A DNA stretch of 24,141 nt from Mycocentrospora acerina. Its lineage: Eukaryota; Ascomycota; Dothideomycetes; Pleosporales. A program made the position numbers and the translations under genes. Below the pieces are notes generated by a model. The model was not told the DNA's origin, searched no databases, and saw nothing but the letters and a program-made list of their open reading frames with translations. Location of the stretch: positions 1 through 24,141 of the forward strand of contig JAKUHH010000189.1 of NCBI GenBank assembly GCA_022701365.1, in the 5' to 3' direction. Positions 1 through 9,361 of the stretch are shown piece by piece (positions within the stretch are counted from its first letter, which is position 1; each line of letters begins with the position of its first letter).

Positions 1-12
1 AAAAAAAAAAAA
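1..12 (+). repeat. poly-A run, probable tail of a retroposon
   Basis: Twelve or more A residues open the window and stop exactly inside a B-type gypsy LTR: the other copies read on past this point without the A run. This is what the 3' tail of a plus-strand LINE or SINE inserted into the LTR would look like. The body of that element lies outside the window, so this is inference. A low-complexity assembly edge is the alternative. Confidence 0.4.
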
Positions 13-407
13 GGAGCAGTTACGTAACTAGCTTAACTCTTAGCAGAGCAAGCTAGGACATATAATAAGTAAGCTTAACTTCTAGTATTATAAGCTATAA
101 GCTTAACTTCATGTATTATAAGCTGTCTTAACTAATAACTATAATTTGCAAGAGACTTATAAGATTCCTCTATTATGTATATAAATAATTAGAACACTAC
201 CTTTATAGTAATTTATTTAACCTTATTAATTAATCTACTTATTACTTCTTACTCTTAATTACAGTGTATTATTAATACATACATTAAACTAACCTTGTTT
301 CCCTAAGCTTACTCTATCCTAAGAACTAACCTTAAACCTGTTTATCTACGTACTAGTATTAGAAGGTCTTTGACCACTAAGATTAAGTACAGAACAGGAT
401 CTTAACA
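13..407 (+). repeat. partial B-type gypsy LTR
   Basis: This is the reverse complement of most of the LTRs at 9362-9849 and 11466-11952. It shares the 'ggagcagttacgtaact' block, the purine/pyrimidine blocks around 250-330 and the end 'ggatcttaaca' at 397-407. The other copies accompany minus-strand gypsy coding sequence, so this copy belongs to a plus-strand element. The 5' end (about 90 bp) is missing and replaced by the poly-A run. It is AT-rich and RIP-mutated. No partner LTR or 5-bp duplication can be checked inside the window. Confidence 0.8.
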
Positions 408-1555
408 GCTTGTTAAGACCTTGTCTTGTTGTATTCCTTTAGCTTCTAACAGTCTGTGTAGAGGTGCCTAATAAAGGTAAAGTTATGCTTCTAACACTAT
501 ATACATTTAACTACTCTAGTCTGAGGGGTAGTCTGTAGCGTCTTTATGCTAGAACCTTATGCTAGTTGCGTGCAAGGGCCTAAGATGTGTAGGCTAATAA
601 ATTAACAGTGTTTATGCTATGCTTTTCTACTAGGTTAAGCATTTTTAGCTTAATATTAGTAAATAAGGTAACATTCTTAGTTAAAATGTTGTTAATAATA
701 TAGTCTATAGTGTCTAGCAGTGTAACTAGGAAGAAGGAACCTTTAACTTTATTAGAATTAAACATTATTTTTATAGCTTTAGATACAGTTTATAATAATG
801 TTAAGCATTTTTTAGCTATCTATATCTATATCTAGTAGAATTTGTTAATATGCCTAGTAAGGTTGTCCTTATTATAATACCTAAGGTTTGTAAAGGCTTA
901 GAAGAGGTAGATGCTAGCGTTGCTAGTGTCCCTGATAAAGTGTCTAGACAGGTAGTCCTAGGCTAATAAAGCATTATTACAGGACGTGATGCCTATAGTT
1001 AGGTTATTATGTGCAGCACTAATAGGCATTACTATAGCCTTAGTGTCCTTAATGTCCTACTTATCTTATATGTTACTAAGGGCAGTAAGGTAAGGAGACT
1101 TCTTTATAATAATGTTCTACAGGCTAGTATACCTAATAGTAATTATCTAGGCTAACTGCTATTTAAAGTAATTCTTACTACAGGGGGAGAGCTTAGGCAG
1201 AGAAGAAGGGTTAAGCTTAAATGTAAAGGCTATGTTTAATTAGTGTAGCTGTTAACTAAGGCGTTTAGAAGTAGGGCGTTAGAGGGGTAGACGTGTGACG
1301 CGTAGTAGACGTGACGTTCCCTCCTTGCAGGTTGCTAAGGTGAGCCTTAATAAACAGCTTAATGGCTGTAGTCTGCAGCAATAAAGGTAGTAAGGCGCGT
1401 AGGATGCAGTTAATAAACAAAGTAATGCAGTATAATTATTATGAAGGTGTAATGTTAGAGCGCTAGGCTTATAACCTGTTTAATTATAAAGTTATTAGTT
1501 AATTGTTAAACTATCTACAGATTAGAACTATATATACAAACAATACTAGTCCCGA
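408..1555. repeat. AT-rich RIP-degraded sequence, unclassified
   Basis: No intact gene. Stops TAA and TAG fill all frames, and the base bias matches the RIP-mutated elements elsewhere. A 61-codon minus-strand frame at 580-765 and a plus-strand stretch at about 1040-1250 read fairly openly apart from TAA/TAG. Neither matches a family I recognise. The sequence changes abruptly to balanced composition near 1550. Most likely old transposon sequence, but this could not be shown. Confidence 0.5.
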
Positions 1556-1599
1556 TTAGGATGCCCCTCCTGAGTCCTTTCCCACCACCATAGCAGGCG

Positions 1600-2140
1600 G
1601 GGGAACCACCCCCTGAGTGCCCTCCAGGGCTACTTCCAACAAAGAACACAAGCAGCATTTTGCTCTTTTACAAGCAGGGCGCGTCTTTGACTCCGTGCAG
1701 TCCGAATTCTGCAAGAGTGCTAGTGAACCCTTTGTACCAAAGCAGCGAAGATGTCTTGAGTCCATAAAGTGCTCGATTAAGCATCTATAGGTGGTCTTTG
1801 TCGGTGAAGCCTTCCGGACGATGGCAAGAAACAGGCGTAGTGAGTTGCGCAATGGTGAATGCGTTGACGGCGTCGTACTGCCGGACTTCCATGTTGAAGC
1901 AGGCTGCAATCACCGTAAGTGCTCGAAAGATACGCATCGCCAGTGTCGCAGCGTAAGTATCTTCGGCTGTAGTTTTAACGTCGCCGTACGTCGCCGCGCA
2001 CACAGCTACAGGCCTTGTACTTGGCGAGATTTCCTTCGCTGTCAAGTTTGTACTTGTACACTCATAGTAACGGAAGAACCTCATCATTCTGAGCATTGAT
2101 GTCTTCCCAGGTAATTCTTTCGCAAGTGTCTTTTCTTTTG
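1600..2140 (-). pseudogene. Copia reverse transcriptase fragment (broken)
   Basis: Minus-strand translation gives a recognisable Ty1/copia RT (RVT_2) start: a VLPLLWVYKYKLDSEGNLAKYKA-like stretch near 2030-2110, then TYAATLAMRIFRALTVIAACF and RQYDAVNAFT near 1850-1960, then ALYGLKTSSLLWYKGF near 1700-1760. These segments lie in different frames, so at least two frameshifts break the gene. The YVDD active-site region is not readable; homology fades toward 1600. Gag, protease and integrase are absent upstream, because the RT follows the LTR and primer-binding region almost directly. This is therefore an internally deleted copy. Unlike the flanking blocks it keeps normal base composition, so it decayed by indels rather than RIP. 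Confidence 0.85.
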
Positions 2141-2164
2141 ATGTTCTTAACTTCTTGTTACGTA

Positions 2165-2178
2165 GCTCTGATAAAGCC
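2165..2178 (-). other. possible Copia primer-binding site
   Basis: On the minus strand the sequence TTTATCAGAGC lies just inside the LTR end. It resembles the TGGTTATCAGAGC-type initiator-Met tRNA primer site common in Copia elements. It sits about 6-9 nt after the proposed LTR end, and two or three bases differ from the usual motif, so the call is tentative. Confidence 0.4.
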
Positions 2179-2183
2179 TTCTT

Positions 2184-2414
2184 TGTATGGACAAGGCAGC
2201 TAGATATTAGGTTGTAGTCTCTACTTGAGTTGCCGTCACATCACATCACCGTTTGTGATCAGTTATCACATCACGTGACCTAGGATCTAAATAAAGCCAT
2301 CCCAGATGAGCACACGCGGTCTGTTGTCATTCTTTATAAGCCCGCACTGGGGGTGTGTCGCGTAATAACGGAATGTCGTCAAATGACTGGCTGTGTCAAT
2401 CCGGGATCGTAACA
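2184..2414 (-). repeat. Copia LTR (5' LTR of the deleted element)
   Basis: On the minus strand it starts TGTTACGATCCCGG (2414 downward) and ends CCATACA (2184), giving TGT...ACA ends over 231 bp. It contains a TATA-like CTTATAAAG about 90 bp from its start. A primer-site-like sequence and an RT remnant follow on the same strand, which supports a 5' LTR. The inner boundary is less certain than the outer one. The LTR ends 375 bp upstream of the P450 start and points away from that gene. Confidence 0.6.
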
Positions 2415-2788
2415 TTTACTAGCCTATACACGTCTAGCGGCGGCGCATTCGCTTTACTGTCCTCTAAGTAATAACCTAGGATTGTATGACTACTTAGCTC
2501 TTAGATCTTCTACTACCTATTACGGTATTTAGTCGTTAGGCGCAGTAATACTTATACCTGCATGTCTGGTTATTAGCATTGTGTGCATAATCGTATTAGT
2601 AGATTCTTAGTTAATGCATGCATACGAGTGCCATTGAGACCTGCAACCATCAGAATTTAAATCCATCGCCTAATGGCCTAAACTCTTTGTCACAGCATTC
2701 ATATCATATCCTCGTCCTGTTCGTCAGATCAAAGTCATTATCACAAAATTACAAGCCAACACATCGTTTCTGCTCTGGACATTTCCCC
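2415..2788 (+). promoter_or_regulatory. upstream region of the P450 gene
   Basis: About 370 bp between the Copia LTR and the chosen P450 start. No other gene is visible. An open frame in the P450 phase extends back to 2618, but the residues before 2789 are polar and unlike a P450 leader. The first half (to about 2600) is richer in TA and may be repeat-derived. No clear TATA box or operator was recognised. It must hold the P450 promoter if the gene is expressed. Confidence 0.4.
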
Positions 2789-4533
2789 ATGAGCCTCCTA
2801 CAACGTCTTCACGCTGTGCGCCCAGAGGCCGTAAAAATCAACGAGATCATGTTATTGCAATGCATCATTGCCCTGCTTGTCATTTCTGTCTCGACTCGTA
2901 TCATAACGGGTGTAAGGAGCGCTGCTGCTCTGAAGAACACGAGCCCTTTAAAGATTCCTATGGTTGTGCCTTACTGGTTTCCGTGGATCGGTTCAACGAT
3001 TTCAATTGTGCGCGACATCGAAGGAACGATCATTCGCAACCGGTGAGTCCATTTGATAGCTATTAGCGCACTGAATCTGATTATGTAAAAAGAGATTCGA
3101 TCAAAGACAGCGTCTTTGCCTATCGCGTCGGGTTTGCTAACTACTATGTGGTGAACACACCATCAATGTTCCAACAAATCCACGGAATGCGTGGCGAGGT
3201 TGTCAACAAATCGAAAATGATGCAATATTTCATGAAAACGGTTTTCGGCGATAAAGGAGCCTCTGTCCGTGAGCATACCGGTTATCACAACCACGAGAAT
3301 TATCTTAATCATATGTTGAGGGAAGAATTTGTCAGTGACTCGACCAAGAAGACTGTTGAGACTGTACAACGTGAGGCCGCAAGACTCGTGACGGCATCGT
3401 GGGTCGATGCCGTAGAGAACACGCCCATGGAGATATGGGAAGACACCAGCAATGTTACACACAACCCTGATGGATCCTTCGAAGCGAACTTCTTTAGCCT
3501 GATCGTGAACTTTATGGGGAAGATTGTTATAGACCTGCTTTGGGGCAAAGCGCTTCTACAGAATCATCCAGATGTTCTTACCGACATGTGGGAATTTGAC
3601 GAAGGGATCTTGAATCTGGTCAACCCCATCCTTGGGAAGGTCACCTCGGGAGGGCGTCGCGCAGAGGCTGCACGCAAGCGTCTCACTGCAGTCATGAAGG
3701 AGTGGCATGAAGCCGTTGCTTCTAAACGAACAGGTCAAGCCCCTACTGCGAAATGGGGCGCTCTGGACGACATTAGCCCATTTATGGAGAATAGAGTTCA
3801 GCTCTGGATCGATAACGAAGCATCAGAAGATCTCCAAAAGACTAACGACGTTACCGTTCTTTGGGGGGTTAACACGAACAGTAACAAGACCACATTCTGG
3901 TTACTTTTGAACATTTTCGCTCAAAAGGAGTTGCTCTCCAACATCCGTGAGGAGATTGCACCTTACATTCATCTGGCGGAGGACTCCAAAGCAGAGGGAT
4001 TGCCACGACTCAACATCGATGTCCATGGTCTAACAACAAAATGCGCGCTGATAAGAGCTAGCTTCCACGAGACCATGCGTTTTGCATTGAGTGGCTTCAA
4101 CGTCCGAAAAGTAATGAAGGACATCACACTACGGGAAACAGTTTCAGATGCAACCTGGCTTCATAAGACGCCTCAATCCTATATGGTTCCAGCTGGATCA
4201 TCACTTGTTCTTCCTACTGCAACGATGCAGATGGATCCGCGGATTTTCCCGGAGCCTCAGAAGTTCAAGCCAGATCGTTTCATCAACTACAACGAGAAAG
4301 GTGTGGCGTTTGCGACAATGGAGAACTTGCATACGTTCGGAGGGGGTTTGTATAAATGCAAAGGCCGATATTTCGCGGAGAAGGAGGTTGTCATATTTGC
4401 CGCTAGTATTCTCTACATGTGGGACATCAGCTCGTCAAGTGGCGATAATTTAGTCATACCAGATATGAAGTTTTGTGAAGGTAGCCGGAGTCCGGCTGAG
4501 GATGTACGAGTCAAATTGACTAGAAGGTTTTGA
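2789..4533 (+). CDS. cytochrome P450 monooxygenase, membrane-anchored, two exons
   Basis: Predicted haem-thiolate monooxygenase, with exons 2789-3042 and 3093-4533 joined by a 50-nt GTGAGT...AAAAG intron that keeps the frame (CG|A). From 2789 it is 564 residues; an ATG at 2849 gives 544 residues, has A at -3 and starts directly at the hydrophobic anchor (LLQCIIALLVISVS), so it is an equal candidate start. Visible motifs in 564-numbering: I-helix WGVNTNSNKTTFW (342-354), K-helix ETMR (411-414, the ExxR motif), PDRF (478-481) and haem loop FGGGLYKCKG (500-509) with the axial Cys at 507. The I-helix lacks the usual A/G-G-x-D/E-T and instead has an NTN pattern, as in the CYP7/CYP8-like group. The haem loop has Tyr where Arg or His is usual. 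The frame is undamaged and the composition normal despite transposon flanks. The substrate cannot be told; endoplasmic-reticulum location and use of an NADPH-P450 reductase are family inference. Confidence 0.93.
3043..3092 (+). other. intron of the P450 gene
   Basis: GTGAGT donor, AAAAG acceptor and a CTGAAT/CTGAT branch-like sequence about 15-20 nt before the acceptor. Length 50 nt is typical of filamentous ascomycetes. Removing it joins ...TIIRN-R-DSIKDSVFAYRVGF, the usual P450 N-terminal region, without a stop. Confidence 0.9.
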
Positions 4534-4830
4534 TCAGTGTGTGTAAGGAGTTAGTATCAGCAGCAAACGAGGCCTATGAATTAGGTATTGGACTTTATCC
4601 ATTGTGAGGTCATGTCGGTGGTGTCAACGTCAGCTGTAGAAGGACTCGCTGTCTTGAGCAAGGAATGAAGAGACGTTCCCGATGTCAGCATAGTATATTC
4701 TCTACTTAAGATAGGAGGAAAAAACGAAGACTACGCACGCGAAGATTGGCTGAGATGATCCGTCTTTGGTCTGAATTTATCAATCTAAGTGATTTGATCA
4801 TTAACGTCGCGTCTTACAAGACGCTTTCAC
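4534..4830. other. P450 3' flank, no gene seen
   Basis: Normal-composition DNA after the P450 stop. It must hold the P450 3' untranslated region. No convincing coding sequence is visible. Toward the end it grades into the Copia fragment, whose readable homology begins near 4830. Confidence 0.5.
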
Positions 4831-5855
4831 TCAGCACAACGAAAACACTAACACCTACCACAAAGAGATCAAAGAATATAGACGATTTGATGCGGGCGAC
4901 GAGCCGACAGAATATACTTCCCACCAGGCCTATGCCGTCTTTTTGACAGCCTTTGGCCATCAATCAGCCTATCAACACTACCCTTTACTCCACTCGTGGA
5001 CGCTAGATCCGGCCAGCGACATACACATTTGCAATAATTCCGCCGAGTTCGAATGGAAAGCGCCGGTTACACCGGACGATGTTGTGCTTGCTGGAGGATC
5101 CGACATTCGCATCGAGGCATGGGGGAAGTCACCATGCCCCTCACCACCAGCCACGGTATAAATTGGACCACGCTTGAACGAGTGGCTCTTATTCCTTCGT
5201 TTTTCTCGAGCCTCGTGTCGCGTGCACGTCTGTCGTCTTCAGACGTTCATTTCGACACAGGCAAGAACATCTCATATCGTCCCGCACGAACGCATTGCAG
5301 ACCTTATCCGGTTGGGAGGTCATTAGCTCCTCGTGCATCAGACCGAGCCATCGAAAGCTGTAACCCAGCAAGAACCACTACATGCAGCATACGCAACGCA
5401 CCGAAGAAGACCGCAATTTTCTGCACTTCCTTTACAACCTCGCGAGCTCATCAAACCGTACCTACACGTCCTTCTTGGACATGCTGGAAGCGATGCGATC
5501 GACCACCTGGCTAGCAATGCCATTTGTATTCTGCCTCCCACGGGAGGGTTGCCAAGAATGACTACTTGCGAAGAATGCTCACAGAACAATGGCCATCGCA
5601 TCGTCTCACGACGAATTGGTCGCGAGATAGGAGCATCTCTGGCGTTTGAGACAATGGCCTTATCGCATTCGACGGAACCGCATACAACGGTCATCGATAC
5701 GTATTTCATGGCATCGACCTATGCACCAAATTTCAATTCGTATTCACGATACCCAGACGAGATAAACAAACGCTTCTCGAAGTCCTGGAACGTCTAGATC
5801 GAAGCATCAAATGCGAGTTTAATGCCACAGTAAGTTTCCTTATCGCAAACGATGA
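4830..5855 (+). pseudogene. Copia protease and integrase fragment (frameshifted)
   Basis: Plus-strand remnant of a Ty1/copia polyprotein read in several frames. First, 4830-5110 gives the aspartic protease region with WTLDPASDIHICNN (usual form LD-S/P-G), where the Gly is replaced by Ala. Next, 5120-5290 continues as VTMPLTTSHGINWT and ALIPSFFSSLVSRARLSSSDVHFDTG. Then 5440-5610 is the GAG-pre-integrase segment LLGHAGSDAIDHLASNA plus CEECSQNNGHRIVSRR. Last, 5640-5850 is the integrase core start (FDGTAYNGHRYVFHGIDLCTKFQFVFT, LLEVLERLDRSIKCEFN). Several frameshifts and a stop make it non-functional. Gag, RT, RNase H and both LTRs are missing. Its integrase reading runs directly into the ligase remnant. 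It is not RIP-saturated. It is not obviously the other half of the minus-strand Copia at 1600-2140, as the orientation is opposite. Confidence 0.85.
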
Positions 5856-5869
5856 AAGAATACGACAAA

Positions 5870-6480
5870 CGAGCGATGGCTGTTGAACTTGTGCCGGCTG
5901 CATTAAAAACCGCCGAGCAGGGTAGAGAAAACCAGCTCGTCGAAACGGTCCCTCATGGCACTGCTGGCATTTTTGTCCTCACCTCTCTTCAAAAGCTGCG
6001 CCATCCACTCTTCCGATATTGTACGGGAGATACAGGCACCTTGTATGATTTAACTCCTGAGATACGTGCCTCTGTTTGTAGTGGTGCTGAGAATCTGGGA
6101 ATCCTGCGATTCTATGGGCGGGATCGTGCGGAGTCCTTTAAATGGCAAGCAAACTTTTCTAAAATTACAACTGTTAAGGAGGCGACTAGTACAGTCAATT
6201 AGGGAGTTTTTGATTGGCAGATCGTTTTAGATATCTAAAAAAGAAACTAGAGTGCATACCATGGAGGCGAGATTTATACGAGAGGAGCAGTCAGCAGCCG
6301 TCTTAACTTACCACAGCTCAAATCTGAGCTTTAGGTATTTTTTCAACGTGTATCCGAAGGTAGATCACCTTTTGCATCTCAGATTGGTTGGACTTAAGGA
6401 CATGGTGCGGAGTGAGACGGCTAGCAAGATCATCCGATTAGTTGGCCGCACGGAAAAGGGTTCGTGGAGCTGGAAGGGGG
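5870..6480 (+). pseudogene. C-terminal part of a PaaK-like adenylate-forming ligase (broken)
   Basis: About 200 residues resembling the C-terminal part of fungal AMP-dependent ligases related to phenylacetate-CoA ligase. Seen in order: AVELVPAAL, VPHGTAGIFVLTSLQKLRHPLFRYCTGDTG (RYxxGD motif at 6014-6031), then LRFYGRDRAESFKWQANF (the GRD...K region of the hinge). An in-frame TAG at 6200-6202 follows, where a Trp codon would fit (G-V-F-D-W-Q-I-V-L-D comes next). A frameshift near 6240, in an A-rich run, leads to YFFNVYPKVDHLLHLRLV and SETASKIIRLVGRTEKG up to about 6470. The N-terminal roughly 60 per cent is absent, replaced by the Copia fragment. The family acylates CoA or a carrier through an acyl-AMP; this copy cannot function. 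Family assignment is by motif memory and fairly sure; the substrate is unknown. Confidence 0.75.
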
Positions 6481-7090
6481 GGACGTGCGTGCGCACTGGA
6501 GCTGGAAAACACATCGTCTCTTGTCGCCAAGCTAGTCATCGCAAGCTTCCTCCCGATTGCATTACTCTTTTGATAATGAAGTCATTAGGGTTCGTGAGTG
6601 CGCCATCTATACGATGCTTGATTCGGCCCTTTTTCAGCGCCAAACACGTTCGAGAATGCTCAAGGGAGTCCAAGTTGATTTTGTTTCAATAGTTTTTGCT
6701 TTCGAATACTCGGTGAAGCATCAAACCATGTTCCTAAAAGTACCGGAGGTGAAGCATGCCTAGCGCACGGAACGGGCCTCATACTAAAATTTCCGCAGAT
6801 GGTTGGAGTTCCAAGACGGTCCGTACCTACCAGAGTCTCAGGGGATTTCTGTGGATGTGAGCACGGACAGGTCGGATCCATGCATGCCCCTTGTATCCGT
6901 CTGTGAGATCTAGCCGTAGGCAATAGTATTTGCTTCACAACAGGAGCGATAGCGAAGAGATGGCAGTAGATAGATTGCGGGTGATTATAGAATAATACTT
7001 GTCGCGTCCGCAGAATCTAGAGGGCGCGGGTTTTGAGCAGCTAAGCCGCTTGCAGTGCTATTCCCAATGAGGCTAGCTTTAGACCACAGC
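6481..7090. other. normal-composition DNA without a recognisable gene
   Basis: Short open frames occur (for example 6557-6763 plus, 6660-6938 minus), but none shows a known domain, a start context or an intron structure. It lies just downstream of the ligase pseudogene and may be its old 3' flank. The AT-rich repeat block begins near 7090. Confidence 0.5.
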
Positions 7091-7935
7091 AACACTACAA
7101 CAGGTCTCTACAATATCTCGTTACACCGTCTAGACTAGGGGAACCTAATGCTGCTCACTATAGGTACCTAATATACATTAGGCAACACTCCAATAGTGCA
7201 CTAACATAGCGTATACACTAAGACTATAGTGTGTAAATTATAACTATGTATTAGTACTAACGTACCTTACGCATAAGCAAGACACATAGTTAAGCAAGAC
7301 ACTCTGCTAAGACTCTACTAAACTTCTACCTCTTTATTGTCAGGCTTCACGGTTGTGAAAGGGTACAATAGGGATAAAGTAGATGTGTATTAGGCAGGAG
7401 CAGGTAGGATTCGATCAAGCATATATACTGATCCCGTACATCCACTGTAGAAGGGCTGTATAAACAGGGTATTAGTAGTTAGATACCCAGCCTGGTCCTC
7501 TACAGGACTACAAGGCATACAGTTCCTAACGATATCCCATTCTTATAACTGTTCGCCCTGAACAGGTGCTTCTGTCCTAGTGTAGGCCAGAGTAGACTGT
7601 TCTAGCTCTGTTAAACACTGTTAGTAAAACCCTGTGAGAAAATAGGTAAAGGTATGCTAAATAGGTCCTAAACAGGCAGTAATAAGCTATAGTAGCTAAG
7701 ATTGTGCTAAGCAGGCGCAGGTTAGTGCCTGTGGTAAAGAGGTTGTTTTAGTCCTATTATTAGTCAAGAGCGTTTAAATCTACCTTTACTTAGACTTTGT
7801 TATATAGCTCTTTTCCTACCTTCACTTTACTATCTGCCTTAGCTCAGACTACTGCGTGCTTGACAGAATCAGGGGTATATAATAGAGTCTCCCCTATTCT
7901 AGGCCATTACTCCTTCACTAATCTCTAACTTTTTA
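7091..7935. repeat. AT-rich degraded repeat sequence, unclassified
   Basis: No intact gene. The segment 7611-7658 resembles 9939-9988, which lies between a gypsy chromodomain and its LTR (shared TTAAACACTG, TAAAACCCT and TAAAGGTATGCT blocks). Part of this stretch may therefore be a further gypsy 3' internal region. The rest could not be assigned. Confidence 0.4.
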
Positions 7936-9270
7936 GTAAGTATCTAAGTATTCTTCCTATTCTAGACTAAGCCCTTTATAGGCCAGAGTAGGTCATAATA
8001 GGGTAAAATAGGTTGATTTTTGCTACATCCACGCTAACTATGTGCTCTAGCGTAACAACATATTGTTTTGCACTTTTTGTTGTATTTTTAAGCCTTCTTA
8101 AGCCTTTTTAACGCTAATTAGCCTCTTTAGCCTTATCCTACCTTGTTCTGCCCTCCATTAATAACAACATAGACACTACAGCTGTCTCTAACAAGCTTAT
8201 GCTCTATAGTCTGCTAAGTGAACACTGCTATGTTAGGTGCGTTAATACTTTGTCCAAGGGTAAGCTAATGTTCTATAGCAAGATAGGTTGCATTTATGTG
8301 ACTATTAATAACAACATTCGCTACCTATTTAAAGAGTAGATTATTAAGGGCACAGATATAGCTAACATTTAGTATAAAAGATGTCTTTAGTGCCTCACGC
8401 TTAATCACATCTTTATTGCTATATGTTAATCTGTTTAAACATATTTTAACCTATTTTAGCTTATTCTTACTCTTTATAGCTCTATAAGGAACTCACTAAT
8501 CAAGCTATGCCTATTTTAAAGATATAGAAGGAGATTTGCAACAAAGAGACTTGCGTTCTTGTTAAAACCCCTAAATACGCTGCTAATTGCACTCTTCCTC
8601 CCTGTATCTACAAGACCTAAGCCCTAACAGATAAGGGTGTAGAACTTCGCGTTGCTTAGTTGCAGAAGTTAACAACTATAATTGCAGCGCGTCTAAATTA
8701 GTAAATCTAAGTTATTTTAGGTTATTTTAGGCCCTTCTGTAGCTAACTGGCTTAAGAAGTTTAATCCTTATTATCTGCAGATGTTCTTGCATGCTAGCGC
8801 TATTTAAGCTATTAACAATCCTTAGTTTAATGCCCGCCCTAATAGTCACAAGCAAGACAAGAAAACTGTCTATACTAAAGTAGAGTCTAGAAAGCGCACT
8901 ATATAGATCTCTATAGGCAAGGACATTGACTATTAGATTAATTCACTATTAAAGAGGGTATTTTCACCTATTGTAATCTATTGTAAGCTATTCTAACACC
9001 TTCTAGCGTTGTAGTAGTGTTGCTATGCACAATGCTTAGAAAGCTTAAGATTATGCAGCAGAAGAGTTGGTTACTAAGATCTCTAAGCTTAAGGGTAAGA
9101 GGGAGGCTGCTAGTGCTAGTTGTAAGAGCGTTATTACCAAGCGCTTAAACCTGTTAAGGAAGGAGCTGGCCAAGTATCAAGCCTAGTTAGCCTGTTTAGC
9201 GTGCATTATGTTGTTCGAAGCTGTTTTAAGCTATTATAACAATATAATTCTCTTCCTTTAAAGTAGTTAG
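7936..9270 (+). pseudogene. unassigned multi-exon gene, RIP-degraded
   Basis: Plus-strand blocks read openly apart from TAA/TAG where Gln or Trp would fit: 8131-8423 (SINNNIDTTAVSNKLMLYSLLSEHCYVRC), 8480-8700 (KETCVLVKTPKYAANCTLPPCIYKT), 8745-8957 (NWLKKFNPYYLQMFLHASAI; KDIDY-INSLLKR) and 9007-9182 (AAEELVTKISKLKGKREAAS; KELAKYQA). GT-AG, intron-sized segments separate them: about 7936-7981, 8079-8130, 8424-8479, 8692- or 8701-8742, and 8958-9006. The last is well supported, since the frame is in phase 0 on both sides. Some other joins need alternative splice sites. The predicted C-terminus is basic and helical. I do not recognise the family. Multiple introns argue against a retroelement and suggest a DNA transposon or a duplicated host gene mutated by RIP. 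Confidence 0.45.
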
Positions 9271-9361
9271 GTATACCCTTAGGCATTAGGCCTTGTAGAA
9301 ATAATAGAGTTTCCTTATTAGTAGTTATTAGGCTATTAGCCTTAAAAAATAGGAGTATTAC

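Noticed and set aside
1791..2099. Plus-strand 102-codon frame
   Set aside because: It overlaps the minus-strand Copia RT, whose motifs are clear; the plus frame shows none.
2618..2788. P450 start at 2618
   Set aside because: The extra residues are polar, lack any P450 leader character and precede two better starts (2789 and 2849) at the membrane anchor.
3043..3066. A 24-nt GT-AG intron ending at CTATTAG in the P450
   Set aside because: Too short for a spliceosomal intron, and the 50-nt alternative ending at 3092 restores the conserved N-terminal region in frame.
3163..3738. Minus-strand open frames opposite the P450
   Set aside because: Shadows of the P450 coding sequence with no recognisable domain.
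6557..6938. Possible genes downstream of the ligase remnant
   Set aside because: Short frames on both strands with no start context, introns or recognisable motif; reported as empty DNA instead.
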